Assembly (NCBI GenBank): GCA_050734155.1 | Contig: JBOHUD010000023.1 | Coordinates: 1 to 64,000 of the forward strand | Reading direction: 5' to 3' | DNA from: Aeolococcus sp050734155 | Lineage (GTDB): Bacteria > Chloroflexota > Dormibacteria > Aeolococcales > Aeolococcaceae | DNA length: 64,000 nt | In this document: positions 24,686 to 34,809 of the stretch, one piece after another | Layout: each line of letters begins with the position of its first letter | Numbering within the stretch: the first letter of the stretch is position 1 | The notes under the pieces: generated by a model | What the model saw: the letters and a program-made list of their open reading frames with translations, nothing else | Databases searched by the model: none | Told to the model about the DNA's origin: nothing | Program-made: the position numbers and the translations under genes

Positions 24686-25578
24686 CGGCGGCCCGCGAAC
24701 GCGGCTGCGGCTCCGGCGAGCAACGTCAGCCCGGCCAGCGCGGCCGTGCGCCACATCTCCGGGAGGTCCCTGGTGGTCACCACGGGGTCAGGGGGCAGGC
24801 CGTACACCTCGGGCTCGTCGAGAAGAAGGAAGAAGGCGCCGGCCCCGCCGATGCCGTCGTCATCCCCGTCCAGGTAGAGCCGGGCGTCGGCGACGCCGTG
24901 CTCGTGCAGCGTCTCGACGCGCTCGCGAGCGCGGACGCGCAACTCGTCGAGGTCGCCGAACTGGATCGATTCGGTGGGGCACGCCTGGGCGCAAGCCGGC
25001 ACCATGCCCGCTCCCAGCCGGTCGTTGCAGAGAGTGCATTTCTGCGCCACCCCCGCGTTGTGCACGGTCCCGTCGCCCTCGCGGCGCTCGATGACGCCGA
25101 ACGGGCAGGCCGGCACGCAGTATCCGCAGCCGTTGCAGATGTCCGCCTGGACGACGACGGTGCCGAACTCGGTGCGCATCAGGGCGCCGGTCGGGCAGAC
25201 GTCGAGGCACGCCGCCTGCGTGCAGTGCTTGCACACGTCTGACGACATCAGCCAGCGGAAGTCCTGCGGCCCGTCGGGGATCGTCGCCGCCCCCACAGCC
25301 CCGCCATCACGCACGGGGAGCATGCGTATCGGCTTGCGCTGCTCGATGAAGGCGACATGCCTCCAGGTGCTGGCTCCAAGGCCGCCGGTGTTGTCGTACG
25401 AGGAGGCGAGCATGGTCAGCCCGTCCTCGGGAACGTGGTTCCATTCCTTGCACGCCACCTCACACGCCTTGCAGCCGATGCACAGCGAGGTGTCGGTGAA
25501 GAATCCCTTGCGCGGCGGAGGATCCTGCCAGCCGGCGCCGCGAGCCGCATCGAGCGGGCCGACGAAGGTGGTGCTCAC
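24682..25578 (-). CDS. Formate dehydrogenase iron-sulfur subunit (FdnH-like)
   Basis: A 298-residue four-cluster ferredoxin subunit. Cysteine motifs are CIGCKACEVACKEWN, CKHCTQAACLDVCP, CNGCGYCVPACP and CTLCNDR...CAQACP, together ligating four [4Fe-4S] clusters. A C-terminal hydrophobic helix (AALAGLTLLAGAAAAFAG) anchors it like FdnH. The GTG at 25578 overlaps the fdhA stop in GTGA. It carries electrons from the FdhA cluster to the NrfD-type membrane subunit. Confidence 0.93.
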   Translation of the reverse strand: MSTTFVGPLDAARGAGWQDPPPRKGFFTDTSLCIGCKACEVACKEWNHVPEDGLTMLASSYDNTGGLGASTWRHVAFIEQRKPIRMLPVRDGGAVGAATIPDGPQDFRWLMSSDVCKHCTQAACLDVCPTGALMRTEFGTVVVQADICNGCGYCVPACPFGVIERREGDGTVHNAGVAQKCTLCNDRLGAGMVPACAQACPTESIQFGDLDELRVRARERVETLHEHGVADARLYLDGDDDGIGGAGAFFLLLDEPEVYGLPPDPVVTTRDLPEMWRTAALAGLTLLAGAAAAFAGRR

Positions 25579-28500
25579 GGCGATGGCTCGGCCGGGGTCA
25601 CACGGAGGTTGCCGGTGTCCACTGTGACCTTGGCGCGGCGGCGGTAGCCGTCGACGAAGTCCAGCAGCGCCGCCCCGGTGGGACGGCGACCCGGCTGGAT
25701 GTCGCAGGTTGCCGCTTTGGACTCCTGGATGTGCACGTTGGGATCCAGCGACACGCCCAGCAGATCGTTGGCCGAGTCGCCGCTGACCACGGCTTCGCCG
25801 CCGACTCCCCAGTGGAAGGGCAGGCCGACCTGGTGGAGGACCCGCCCCCCGACCCGCAGGGGCACCATGCGGTCCGTGACCAGCACCCGCGCCTCGATGG
25901 CGGTGCGGGCGCTGACGATGGTCGCAAAGCCCCCATTGGTGAGACCACGCTCCCGCGCCAGCTCCGGCGACACCTCGCAGAAGAACTCGGGCTGCAGCTC
26001 GGACAGGTAGGGCAGCCAGCGGCTCATGCCGCCGGCGGTGTGGTGCTCGGTCAGCCGGTAGGTGGTGACCACGAACGGGTACACATCGCTGCGGGCATCG
26101 GGAGGTGACGGGTTGGTGAGGTTCCCCTGGCGCGGGTAGATCTCGCGGGTGGGGTTGGACTGCTGGCTGTACAGCGGGTTGCGCAGCGGCGACTCCACCG
26201 GCTCGTAGTGCGCGGGCAGCGGACCGTCGAGCAGGCCGCTGGGCGCGTACAGCCACCCCTTGCCGTCCGACTGCATGATGAAGGGGTCGTCGCCGGCGAG
26301 GCCCTCCGGACCACCCACTCCCGGTTCGGGGCGGTACGAGGGCGGCTTGGTGGCCGCGAAATCGGGCACGTCATGGCCGGTCCACCGGCCCTGCTCCTCA
26401 TCCCACCACACGTACGCCTTGCGCTGGCTCCAGGGCTTGCCGTCGGGGTCCGCGGAGGCGCGGTTGTAGAGGATGCGCCGGTTCATCGGCCACGACCAGC
26501 CCCATTCCGGCGCCACCCACGACTGCTCCGAGGCGGGCTTGCGTCGCGCCGACTGATTGATCCCTGCGGTGTAGACACCGGTGTAGATCCAGCAGCCGCC
26601 GTCGGTCGACCCGTCCGCCTTCATCTCGGTGAAGGAGCTGAGCATCTGGCCGCCCTTGTCCCCGCTGAGGTGGCTGCCGTTCACCTCCCGCAGCACCGCC
26701 TCCGCATCCGGCTCGCCGGCGGTCGTGACCGGGTAGTCCCAGGTGAGGTTGCGCAGGGCCAGGTCGCGCTCCTCCTGAGATGCCGCCACCCGGGCGCGCA
26801 GGGCGCGACCGAGCTCGAAGAAGAACTGCAGCTCGGAGCGCGCGTCCCCGGGCGGGTCGACCGCCTTGTCGTGCCACTGCAGCATCCGCTGGGTCTGAGT
26901 GAAGCTGCCCTCCTTCTCGGTGTGCGCCGCGGCCGGGAGGAAGAACACCTCGGTGGCGATGTCCTGGGTGCGCAGCTCGCCGGTGGCTATCTCGGGACCG
27001 TCCTTCCAGAACGTCGCCGACTCGATCATGTTGAAGTCGCGCACCACCAGCCACTTGAGATGCGCCATGCCGAGCCGCTGCAGCCTGCCATTCGACGAGC
27101 CGACGGCGGGGTTCTGGCCGAGCAGGAAGTAGCCCTCGACCTTGTCGTCGAGCATGTCCATGACCGTGCGGTAGGTGCCGTGGTCACCGTTGATCCGGGG
27201 AAGCCAGTCGAAGCCGAAGTCATTGTCCTGGGTGGCCGCGTCCCCGAACCATGACTTGAGCAGGCTGACCATGTAGGCGTCGGCCGCGGTCCAGAATCCC
27301 TTCTGCTGCGGGCGCGAGATGCTCTCCAGGTAGCCGCGCAGCCCCTGCTCCTCCCCCGCCCAGGGCATCGGCAGGTAGCCGGGGAGGAGGTCGAACAGGG
27401 TGGGGATGTCGGTGGAGCCCTGGATGCTGGCGTGCCCTCGCAGGGCCATGATGCCGCCACCGGGGCGACCCATGTTGCCGAGCAGGAGCTGGATGATCGC
27501 CGCGCAGCGGATGTACTGCACACCGACGGAGTGCTGGGTCCAGCCCACCGAGTACACGAAGGCGGTGGTCCGCTCCCGGCCGCTGTTCTCGGTGACCGCT
27601 CTGCAGACCTGGGCGAACGCCTCGGGTGCGACACCGCAGACCTGTTCCACGAGCTCGGGCGTGTAGCGAGCATAGTGCCGCTTGAGGATCTGGAAGACGC
27701 AGCGCGGATCCTGCAGCGTCTCGTCGCGGTGCACCAGGCTGTCCTCGAGCTGAGCCCCCTTGCCGCCCAGCGCATGCCCCGGCTCGTGGACCGGCTGGCC
27801 ACCGCGCTTGCCGTCGACGGCCGCGCGCTTGCGCACCCGCCGGCCGCCCACCGCTGGGGCCTCCTCCACGTCGAGGTACTGCCAGCTGCTGGAGTCGTAG
27901 GTCCCCGTGGTGTGGTCGTACCCGGAGAACAGGCCGTCGAGCTCATCGACGTCCTTGAAGTCATCACCCACCAGCGTCGCCGCGTTGGTGTAGCTCACCA
28001 CGTACTCTCGGAAGTACGTCTCGGTGCTGAGGATGTGGTTGATGATCGCGCCGAGGAAGACGATGTCACTGCCGGCGCGCAGCGGCACGTGGAGATCGGC
28101 CAGCGCCGAGGTGCGGGTGAAGCGGGGATCGACGTGGATGATCGTCGCCCCCCGTGCCTTGGCCTCCATGACCCACTGGAAGCCGACGGGATGGCACTCC
28201 GCCATGTTCGATCCCTGGATGACGATGCAGTCGGAGTTCTGCAGGTCCTGCTGGAAGGTGGTCGCGCCGCCCCTACCGAACGAGGTCCCCAGACTGGGGA
28301 CAGTGGAGCTGTGTCAAATACGGGCCTGGTTCTCCACCTGCACCACTCCGGCGGCGGTGAAGAGCTTCTTGATCAGGTAGTTCTCTTCGTTGTCGAGCGT
28401 GGCTCCTCCGAGGCTGGCGACCGCCATCGTCCGGCGCAGCGGATGCCCCATCTCGTCCGCCTCCTGCCAGGTGCGTGCGCGGCTGTCGATCAGGCGGTCG

Positions 28501-28883
28501 GCGATCATCTCCACGGCGCGGTGCAGGGGCAGGTCCTCCCAGTCGGTCGCGTGGGGCGGCCGATATCTCACCGTGGTGACCCGCCTCGGGTTGTTCACCA
28601 GCTGCTCGCTGGCCGCGCCCTTGGGGCAGAGCCGTCCCCGCGAGACGGGCGAATCCGGGTTGCCCTCGATCTGCACGACCTTCTCATCCTTCACGTACAC
28701 CCGCTGGCCGCAGCCCACCGCGCAGTAGGGACAGACGCTGTGCACCACCCGGTCAGCGGTGAGGGTGCGCGGCGTCAGCGCCGCGGTCGCGCCGGATTGC
28801 ACCGCCTCGCCACGGCCCAGGCCATCCGGTCCGGTCAGCTGGCGCAGCACCGGCCAGGAGCGAAGTCTGCTGAACGCGTCCAT
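25575..28883 (-). CDS. Selenocysteine-containing formate dehydrogenase catalytic subunit
   Basis: The gene encodes 1102 residues when the in-frame TGA at 28316-28314 is read as selenocysteine 190. The context VENQARI-Sec-HSSTVPSLGTSFGRG matches the active site of FDH-N/FDH-O. Before it lies the [4Fe-4S] motif (Cys51, Cys54, Cys58, Cys86), and after it the molybdopterin domains, including AECHPVGFQWVMEAK and the C-terminal dinucleotide-binding region. Length is near that of E. coli FdnG. Unlike FdnG no twin-arginine leader is visible, so the subunit may face the cytoplasm. A SECIS hairpin follows the UGA, and selA, selB, selD and tRNA-Sec are adjacent. It interconverts formate and CO2. Confidence 0.95.
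28285..28316 (-). promoter_or_regulatory. Bacterial SECIS element in fdhA
   Basis: The UGA at 28316 is followed after 12 nt by a perfect hairpin GTCCCC-AGTCT-GGGGAC (28301-28285). Its 5-nt apical loop carries the GU seen in SelB-binding loops of fdhF and fdnG. Position, stem length and loop all fit a bacterial SECIS. Confidence 0.88.
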
Positions 28884-28967
28884 GGTCCGCTCTCCCGCAC
28901 TCGCCGATGATCAGCTGCTCTGTCGCTTGGATTTTCTCACGCCGGTCCCCCGGCCGACCTCGACGGC

Positions 28968-29594
28968 TCAGACGGGGATCTTGAAGCCGGCCGAGAAGTT
29001 CAGGGTGACGCCGAACATGAGGTACATGAGCCAGAGCCCGGTGGCGATGTGGAAGAAGCCCAGCAAGCGCTCACCCAGGCCGACGGGGCCCAGCGTGAGG
29101 CTGGCCGCGATGTCGCTGAGGTAGATCAGCGTGAGGCCAAGGAAGAGGCCGCCGACGCCGGCATCGCCGACATCGAAGAACACGATCATCCCCAGGATGG
29201 AGATGAGGGCGAACGCCACCGCCATGAAGCCGTTCGGCTGCGGCGAGGCCCCGCGCAGCCGGTTGAACCCGATGGCAAACCAGTGCACGCCGTAGGCGGT
29301 GAAGGCGAGGGCGGCCATGTACAGGGGGTGGTCGCTGAAGGAGTGGAACCAGGCCAGACCGACGAACAGATAGGTCCCGGCCAGGAACTGCAGGAACCCG
29401 GGCATCCAGATGCCCCACACGCCGGTCGACAGGTCGACGCGCTCATTGCGGGCTGGGAACTTGAACAGCTCCTGGGGGCCGTAGATGAGGTAGCCGGTGC
29501 CCAGGCCGAAGAAGCCGAGGGCCAGGGGCGGGAACGCCGAGGTGGGGAGGCTGACGACGCTGCTGAGCAACACGGGTATCCTCCAGACAGCCAT
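28968..29594 (-). CDS. SatP/YaaH (GPR1/FUN34)-like six-helix membrane protein
   Basis: A 208-residue protein with about six membrane helices. Features recalling the acetate/succinate transporter family are FPPLALGFFGLGTGYLIYG at the start, MPGFLQFLAGTYLFVGLAWF and the FTAYGVHWFAIGFNRL segment. The match is distant and the classical NPxPLGL motif is not intact. It lies between fdhD and fdhA in one transcription unit, so transport of formate or a related small acid is a reasonable inference. Confidence 0.65.
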   Translation of the reverse strand: MAVWRIPVLLSSVVSLPTSAFPPLALGFFGLGTGYLIYGPQELFKFPARNERVDLSTGVWGIWMPGFLQFLAGTYLFVGLAWFHSFSDHPLYMAALAFTAYGVHWFAIGFNRLRGASPQPNGFMAVAFALISILGMIVFFDVGDAGVGGLFLGLTLIYLSDIAASLTLGPVGLGERLLGFFHIATGLWLMYLMFGVTLNFSAGFKIPV

Positions 29595-29678
29595 TACGTG
29601 TCATCGCGATTGTACGGCGAGCCCGGTGCCATCGGGGGAAACGGTCGCCGCACTCGCCATCACACCGAGTGCGTGCGG

Positions 29679-30524
29679 TCACCCCGCGGCCGCCTCCTCC
29701 ACGCCCGCTCCGACCGCGACGACTCGCTGCTGGGCCGTGTAGACGTTCATCTGCTCGCCGCGCAGGAAGCCCACCAGCGTCATCCCGCTCTCCTCGGCGA
29801 GCTGCACGGCGAGGCTTGACGGCGCCGACACAGCGGCCAGCAGCGGGATGCCGGCCATCAGAGCCTTCTGGGTCAGCTCGAAGCTGGCTCGCCCCGACGC
29901 CAGGATGATGTGGGAGCGCAGCGGCAGCCGGCGCTGGGTCGCGGCCCAGCCGATCACCTTGTCGAACGCGTTGTGACGGCCGACATCCTCGCGCACGCAG
30001 ACCAGCGTCCCACCTCCATCGAACAGTGCCGCGGCGTGCAGTCCGCCGGTGCGGGCGAACATCTTCTGAGCGCCCCGCAGCGTGCCCGGCAGCGCGGCGA
30101 GCAATGCTGGAGAGACGACCAGCGGATCGCCCGAGACGTCGTGGCGCGAGCGCGTCCGCACCGCGTCGATGCTCGCCTTTCCGCAGACACCGCAGGACGA
30201 GGTCATGAAGAAGTTGCGCTGCCCCACCGCCGCTGATCCCGCCGCCACCAGACGGACCTCGACGACGTTGAAGCCGCCCCCCGCATCGGCCTGGTGGGGG
30301 CACATCCGCATCGAGGCGATGTCGCCGGCGCCCTCGATGATGCCCTCGGTGACGAGGAAGCCGGCGGCGAGGTCGAAATCGGCGCCGGGGGTGCGCATGG
30401 TCACGGTGAGCGGCACACCGTCGAGCCGTATCTCCAGTGGCTCCTCGGCGCTGAGCTCGTCGGTGATCCAGCGCGCGTCGCCGGCCACGCCCACCTGTCG
30501 CACTCGCCGGCGCAGCCCCGTCAT
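29679..30524 (-). CDS. fdhD: FdhD, sulfur carrier for formate dehydrogenase
   Basis: A 281-residue FdhD. The sulfur-relay cysteines are in TSSCGVCGKASIDAV, and the conserved FARTGGLHAAALFD and VREDVGRHNAFDKVIG segments are intact. FdhD moves sulfur from IscS to the molybdenum cofactor of FDH and is required for activity. It lies 42 bp downstream of selD and upstream of the SatP-like and fdhA genes on the same strand. Confidence 0.95.
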   Translation of the reverse strand: MTGLRRRVRQVGVAGDARWITDELSAEEPLEIRLDGVPLTVTMRTPGADFDLAAGFLVTEGIIEGAGDIASMRMCPHQADAGGGFNVVEVRLVAAGSAAVGQRNFFMTSSCGVCGKASIDAVRTRSRHDVSGDPLVVSPALLAALPGTLRGAQKMFARTGGLHAAALFDGGGTLVCVREDVGRHNAFDKVIGWAATQRRLPLRSHIILASGRASFELTQKALMAGIPLLAAVSAPSSLAVQLAEESGMTLVGFLRGEQMNVYTAQQRVVAVGAGVEEAAAG

Positions 30525-30566
30525 GGTCGCGTCCGGCCCCCCACCGAGGTGATCATCGGCCGCATC

Positions 30567-31553
30567 TCAGCGGACCTCGATCGAGTGCTCGCGGCGGGGC
30601 ACCAGCTCGCCGATGACCTGCGCTCTGTCGAGCTGTCCCGCGATGAGCAGGCCGCCACTGGTCTGCGCATCGGCGAGCAGCAGCCGTTCCGACTCGGCGG
30701 TGGCGGCACGCCCGCGCCACTCCACGTGGGCGTCGACCCAGGCCAGGTTGCGACGGGTGCCGCCGCTGACGAAGCCGTCGGCAAGCGCCTCGCGGGCGCC
30801 CTCGAGGTAGGGCACCGAGTCGGCATCGATGATCGCGGTGACGTTGCTGGCGCGGGCCAGCTTGAAGAGGTGCCCGAGCAGCCCGAACCCGGTGACGTCG
30901 GTCGCGCAGCGCACGCCCGCCGCCACCGCCGCCTCCGACGCGTCCCGGTTGAGCCGGGTCATGGTTGCCACCGCCTCGGGAAAGACCTCGCCCGTCTGCT
31001 TGTGACGGCTGTTGAGCACCCCGATGCCGAGCGGCTTGGTGAGCGAGAGCGGCGTACCGGCCATGCCCAGGTCGATGCGCAGGAGGCGGTCGGCGGGGGC
31101 GACGCCGCTCACCGCCATGCCGTACTTCGGTTCAGGGTCGTCGACGCTGTGACCGCCGGCGACCGGGCAGTCGGCGGCCGTGGCCACCTCGAGACCACCG
31201 CGCAGGACCTCGGCGGCGAGCTCGAGCGGCAGCACCTCGCGCGGCCAGCAGAGCAGGTTGACGGCCAGCACCGGACGCCCGCCCATGGCGTAGATGTCGG
31301 ACAGGGCGTTGGCGGCGGCGATGCGCCCCCAGTCGTACGCGTCGTCGACGACCGGGGTGAAGAAGTCGACCGTGCTCAGCAGTGCGGTGCCGCCGTCGCC
31401 GAGGCGGACCGCGGCCGCGTCGTCGCCGCCGTCCAGCCCCACCAGCAGCGAGCCATGCGGTGTCCCGACCAGCCCGGCCACGATCTGCTCCAGCTCACCG
31501 GGCGGGATCTTGCAGGCGCAACCGCCGCCGTGCGCGTAACCCGTGAGACGCAT
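30567..31553 (-). CDS. selD: Selenide, water dikinase
   Basis: A 328-residue SelD. The catalytic Cys-Lys region reads GGGCACKIPPGELEQIV with cysteine, not selenocysteine, at the active position; VGLDGGDDAAAVRLGDG and the TDVTGFGLLGHLFKLA segment are also typical. It makes selenophosphate from selenide and ATP for Sec synthesis. The ATG at 31553 was chosen because the family N-terminus (MRLTGYAHGGGC) begins there. It is the first gene of the minus-strand FDH run and lies back to back with tRNA-Sec, 72 bp away. Confidence 0.95.
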   Translation of the reverse strand: MRLTGYAHGGGCACKIPPGELEQIVAGLVGTPHGSLLVGLDGGDDAAAVRLGDGGTALLSTVDFFTPVVDDAYDWGRIAAANALSDIYAMGGRPVLAVNLLCWPREVLPLELAAEVLRGGLEVATAADCPVAGGHSVDDPEPKYGMAVSGVAPADRLLRIDLGMAGTPLSLTKPLGIGVLNSRHKQTGEVFPEAVATMTRLNRDASEAAVAAGVRCATDVTGFGLLGHLFKLARASNVTAIIDADSVPYLEGAREALADGFVSGGTRRNLAWVDAHVEWRGRAATAESERLLLADAQTSGGLLIAGQLDRAQVIGELVPRREHSIEVR

Positions 31554-31625
31554 CGCAGCGAGTGTTGCACAGGCGCGCGACCAGCCATCGCCGCGGCCTC
31601 CGGCCGCGCCGGTACCCTGTGCGGC

Positions 31626-31718
31626 GGAGGTGTGTGGGCGCCTGGTGGCCCTCCTGATCTTCAAAATCAGTGTGGCCGGGCATCTCGGCCAGGCGGGTTC
31701 GATTCCCGTCCGCCTCCG
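31626..31718 (+). tRNA. selC: tRNA-Sec (anticodon UCA)
   Basis: The 93-nt gene has an anticodon arm CTGAT-CTTCAAA-ATCAG with UCA at 31661-31663. It also has a long variable arm (GGCCG loop CGGCC), a T-arm GCGGG-TTCGATT-CCCGT and an extended acceptor stem (GGAGGTG pairing with the CGCCTCC side). The long variable arm, UCA anticodon and placement directly before selA identify it. The 3' end encodes GCC, so the final CCA is completed post-transcriptionally. A possible -10 box TACCCT lies at 31613-31618. Confidence 0.95.
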
Positions 31719-31738
31719 CCCGGCGAGGTGCCAGCATC

Positions 31739-33022
31739 ATGTCCGTGGACCCCCGTCGCGCCGTGCCCCCCACCGACGCCGTGCTCGCCGACCCGCGGCT
31801 GCGCGAGGTGCAGCACCGCCTCGGCCGGACGCTGGTGCTGGCCACCGTGCGCGAGGCCCAGCAGCGCGTCCGCGGCGGCGCGCTCGAGCCGGCGGCCATC
31901 ATCGACGACGTGCTCCAGCACGTCCCCCCGCGAGCGGCGACCATGCGCCCGGTGCTGAACGCCACCGGGGTGGTGCTGCACACCAACCTCGGTCGGGCCG
32001 CCCTCTCCGCGGCCGCGCGCGAGGCGGTGGTCGCCGCCACCGGCTACGTCGACGTCGAGTACGACCTCCGCACCGGGGCGCGAGCGCCGCGCGGCCGCGG
32101 CGCGGTGGCGGCGCTCAGGGCTGCGCTGCCCGACGCCGGCGATGTCCACGTCGTCAACAACGGGGCCGCAGCCCTCCTGCTGGCCGTCACCGCGCTGGCG
32201 CAGGGACGCGAGGTGGTGTGGAGCCGGGGTGAGATGGTCGAGATCGGCGACGGCTTCCGCCTCCCCGAGCTGGTGGCGTCCGCCGGCGCCAGGGTGTGTG
32301 AGGTGGGCACCACCAACCGCACCGTGCGGGCCGACTACACGGCGGCGATCGGCGAGCGCGCCGGCTGCGTGCTCAGGGTGCACCCCTCCAACTTCCGCGT
32401 GACCGGCTTCACCGCGTCGGTCGGCGTGTCCGAGCTGGTCGACCTGGGCGTGCCTGTGGTGGTCGATGTGGGCTCCGGCCTGCTCACCGCCAACCCGCTG
32501 CTGCCCGACGAGCCCGACATCAGCACCGCGCTGCGCGCCGGCGCGCACCTGGTGACCGCCAGCGGCGACAAGCTGCTCGGGGGCCCGCAGGCCGGCATCA
32601 TCGCCGGTGACGCCGAGATCGTGGACCGGCTGCGCCGCCACCCCATGGCACGGGCGCTGCGCGTGGACAAGCTCACCCTCGCTGCCCTCGAGGCGACGCT
32701 GGCAGGACCGGCGACGCCCACCGCGGCCGCGCTGCGCATCGGCACCGACGGGCTGCGGGCGCGAGCCCTGGCCATCGCCTCGCGGCTGGGCGGCGACGCC
32801 GCGGCGGTGCCCAGCGACGGAGCTGTCGGCGGCGGAAGCGCGCCCGGCGTCACCCTTTCCGGCTGGGCCGTGAGCCTGCCGGAGCGGCTGGTCGCCCCAC
32901 TGCGCAGCGGCGACCCGGCAGTGGTTGGCCGCGTCGAGCGTGGCCGCTGCCTGCTCGATCTTCGCTGCATCCCTGAAGCGGACGACGCTGCGCTTGTCGG
33001 GGCGGTGCTGGCGTGCATGTGA
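31739..33022 (+). CDS. selA: L-seryl-tRNA(Sec) selenium transferase
   Basis: A 427-residue PLP enzyme. The Schiff-base lysine lies in SGDKLLGGPQAGIIAG, and the N-terminal region has NATGVVLHTNLGRAALS. SelA converts Ser-tRNA(Sec) to Sec-tRNA(Sec) with selenophosphate. The ATG at 31739 is used because the upstream extension would overlap the tRNA-Sec gene, which ends 20 bp before. It overlaps selB by 10 bp. Confidence 0.95.
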   Translation: MSVDPRRAVPPTDAVLADPRLREVQHRLGRTLVLATVREAQQRVRGGALEPAAIIDDVLQHVPPRAATMRPVLNATGVVLHTNLGRAALSAAAREAVVAATGYVDVEYDLRTGARAPRGRGAVAALRAALPDAGDVHVVNNGAAALLLAVTALAQGREVVWSRGEMVEIGDGFRLPELVASAGARVCEVGTTNRTVRADYTAAIGERAGCVLRVHPSNFRVTGFTASVGVSELVDLGVPVVVDVGSGLLTANPLLPDEPDISTALRAGAHLVTASGDKLLGGPQAGIIAGDAEIVDRLRRHPMARALRVDKLTLAALEATLAGPATPTAAALRIGTDGLRARALAIASRLGGDAAAVPSDGAVGGGSAPGVTLSGWAVSLPERLVAPLRSGDPAVVGRVERGRCLLDLRCIPEADDAALVGAVLACM

Positions 33023-34809
33023 TCGCCACCGCCGGGCATGTCGATCACGGCAAGTCCACTCTGGTGCGGGCGCTGACCGGCATGGAGCCCGACCGCTGGG
33101 CGGAGGAACGCCGCCGGGGCATGACGATCGACCTTGGCTACGCCTGGACGCGGCTCCCCTCGGGCGCGGAGGTGGCCTTCGTCGACGTGCCCGGCCATGA
33201 ACGCTTTGCCACCAACATGCTGGCCGGCGTCGGCCCGGTGCCGGCGGTGCTCCTGGTGATCGCCGCCGACCAGGGCTGGGCCGCCCAGACCGAGGACCAC
33301 GTTGGCGCGCTCCACGCCCTCGGCGTCCGCCACGGCCTGGTCGCAGTCTCGCGCAGCGATCTCGCCGATCCCGCGGGCGCGATGGAACAGGCCCGGGTGC
33401 GCCTGCGCGGCACCAGCCTCGCGGGCATCCCCGCCATCGCTGTCTCCGGCGCCACCGGCGCGGGGCTCGATGAGCTGCGCGTCGCTCTCGACGAGCTTGC
33501 CGGACGATTGCCCCACCCCGATCCCGGCGCCCGGGTGAGGCTCTGGCTCGATCGCTGCTTCACCATCCGCGGCGCCGGCACCGTGGTGACGGGCACCCTG
33601 CCGGCGGGAACCATCCGGCGCGGCGACACCCTCGAGCTGGCCGGCCGCCCGGTGACGGTGCGCGGCCTGCAGTGCCTCGGCACCGCCGTCGACGAGGTGA
33701 CCGGGACAGCCCGCGTCGCCCTCAACCTCCGCGCCGTGGGCCATGACGAGGTGCGCCGCGGGGACGCGCTGCTCACCCCGCGAGCCTGGCGGCGCAGCAA
33801 CGTCGTCGACGTGCGCGCCGACACCGGCGCCGTGCCGTCTCGGCTGGTGGTCCACCTCGGCTCGGCGGCCACCCCAGCCGTCGCCCGTCCGCTGCTCGAC
33901 GGTCCGCCGCTCGCTCACGCGATCGTGCGGCTGCGGCTCCGGGTGCCGCTGGCGCTGCAGGTGGGCGACCGCATCCTGCTCCGCGATCCCGGCCGCCGCC
34001 TCGTGGTGGCCGGCGCGACCGTGCTCGACCCGGCGCCTCCGCCGCTGCGCCGGCGCGGCGCCGCCCGCGCCCGCGCTGCCGCGCTCCGCGACGACCGAGG
34101 CACACCCAGCCTCGAGCGCGAGCTGTCGCGGCGCGGCGCGGCGCCCGCTGCCCTGCTCCAGGAGCTGGGCGTGCCCGTTGCCGAACCCCTGCCTGGAGTC
34201 GCCGTCGGGGTCGCCGGCTGGATCGTCGACCGCGTGCTGTGGGAGAGGTGGGGGCGGCAGCTGGCAGCGGCGGTCGAAACGCGGCCGTCAGCGGGCCCGC
34301 TCGATGCCGGGGTCAGCCGCGCGGAGCTGGTCGCGGCCCTGGCCCTGCCGGACGAGCGTCTCCTGCCCGAGCTCCTGGCGACGCAGCCCGGCGTCGAGGA
34401 GGATCGCGGCCGGGTCAGGCTCCGCGGCACCGCCGCCGCCCTGCGTCCCGACGTGGCCGCCGCCGTCGCTCGCCTCGTGGCTTGCCTGCGCGAGCAGCCG
34501 TTCAGTGCCCCGGAACAGACCGGGCTCGCTGCGCTGGGGCTCAGCCGCCGCGAGCTGGGCGCCGCGGCGTCCGCCGGCGCGATCCTGCGGCTGCCGGGCG
34601 ACATCGTCCTCCTGCCCGACGCACCTCGCGAGGCCGCGCTGCGCCTGCGCGGCCTCCCCCAGCCGTTCACGCTGTCGGCCGCGCGCCAGGCACTGGGCAC
34701 CACCCGGCGCGTCGCCGTGCCCCTGCTCGAGCATCTCGACTCCCTGCGCGTCACCGAGCGCATCGACGAGGGCCGGCGCCGGCTGCGCACCCCGGTGCCG
34801 CCGCCATGA
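33013..34809 (+). CDS. selB: Selenocysteine-specific elongation factor
   Basis: A 598-residue SelB. GTPase motifs are AGHVDHGKST (G1), a conserved Thr in GMTIDLGY, DVPGHERF (G3) and VSRSDLAD at G4, a variant of the usual TKxD. Elongation-factor beta barrels follow (RGAGTVVTGTLPAG), then C-terminal winged-helix repeats that bind SECIS (LDHLDSLRVTERIDEGRR-like region). It delivers Sec-tRNA to the UGA of fdhA. Start and stop overlap the selA and DUF6457 genes, so the three are coupled. Confidence 0.94.
   Translation: MHVIATAGHVDHGKSTLVRALTGMEPDRWAEERRRGMTIDLGYAWTRLPSGAEVAFVDVPGHERFATNMLAGVGPVPAVLLVIAADQGWAAQTEDHVGALHALGVRHGLVAVSRSDLADPAGAMEQARVRLRGTSLAGIPAIAVSGATGAGLDELRVALDELAGRLPHPDPGARVRLWLDRCFTIRGAGTVVTGTLPAGTIRRGDTLELAGRPVTVRGLQCLGTAVDEVTGTARVALNLRAVGHDEVRRGDALLTPRAWRRSNVVDVRADTGAVPSRLVVHLGSAATPAVARPLLDGPPLAHAIVRLRLRVPLALQVGDRILLRDPGRRLVVAGATVLDPAPPPLRRRGAARARAAALRDDRGTPSLERELSRRGAAPAALLQELGVPVAEPLPGVAVGVAGWIVDRVLWERWGRQLAAAVETRPSAGPLDAGVSRAELVAALALPDERLLPELLATQPGVEEDRGRVRLRGTAAALRPDVAAAVARLVACLREQPFSAPEQTGLAALGLSRRELGAAASAGAILRLPGDIVLLPDAPREAALRLRGLPQPFTLSAARQALGTTRRVAVPLLEHLDSLRVTERIDEGRRRLRTPVPPP

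Noticed and set aside
33013..34809. SelB as defective because the G4 motif is SRSD rather than TKxD
   Set aside because: The other GTPase motifs are intact and the Asp that contacts guanine is kept; similar variants are plausible in high-GC SelB proteins.
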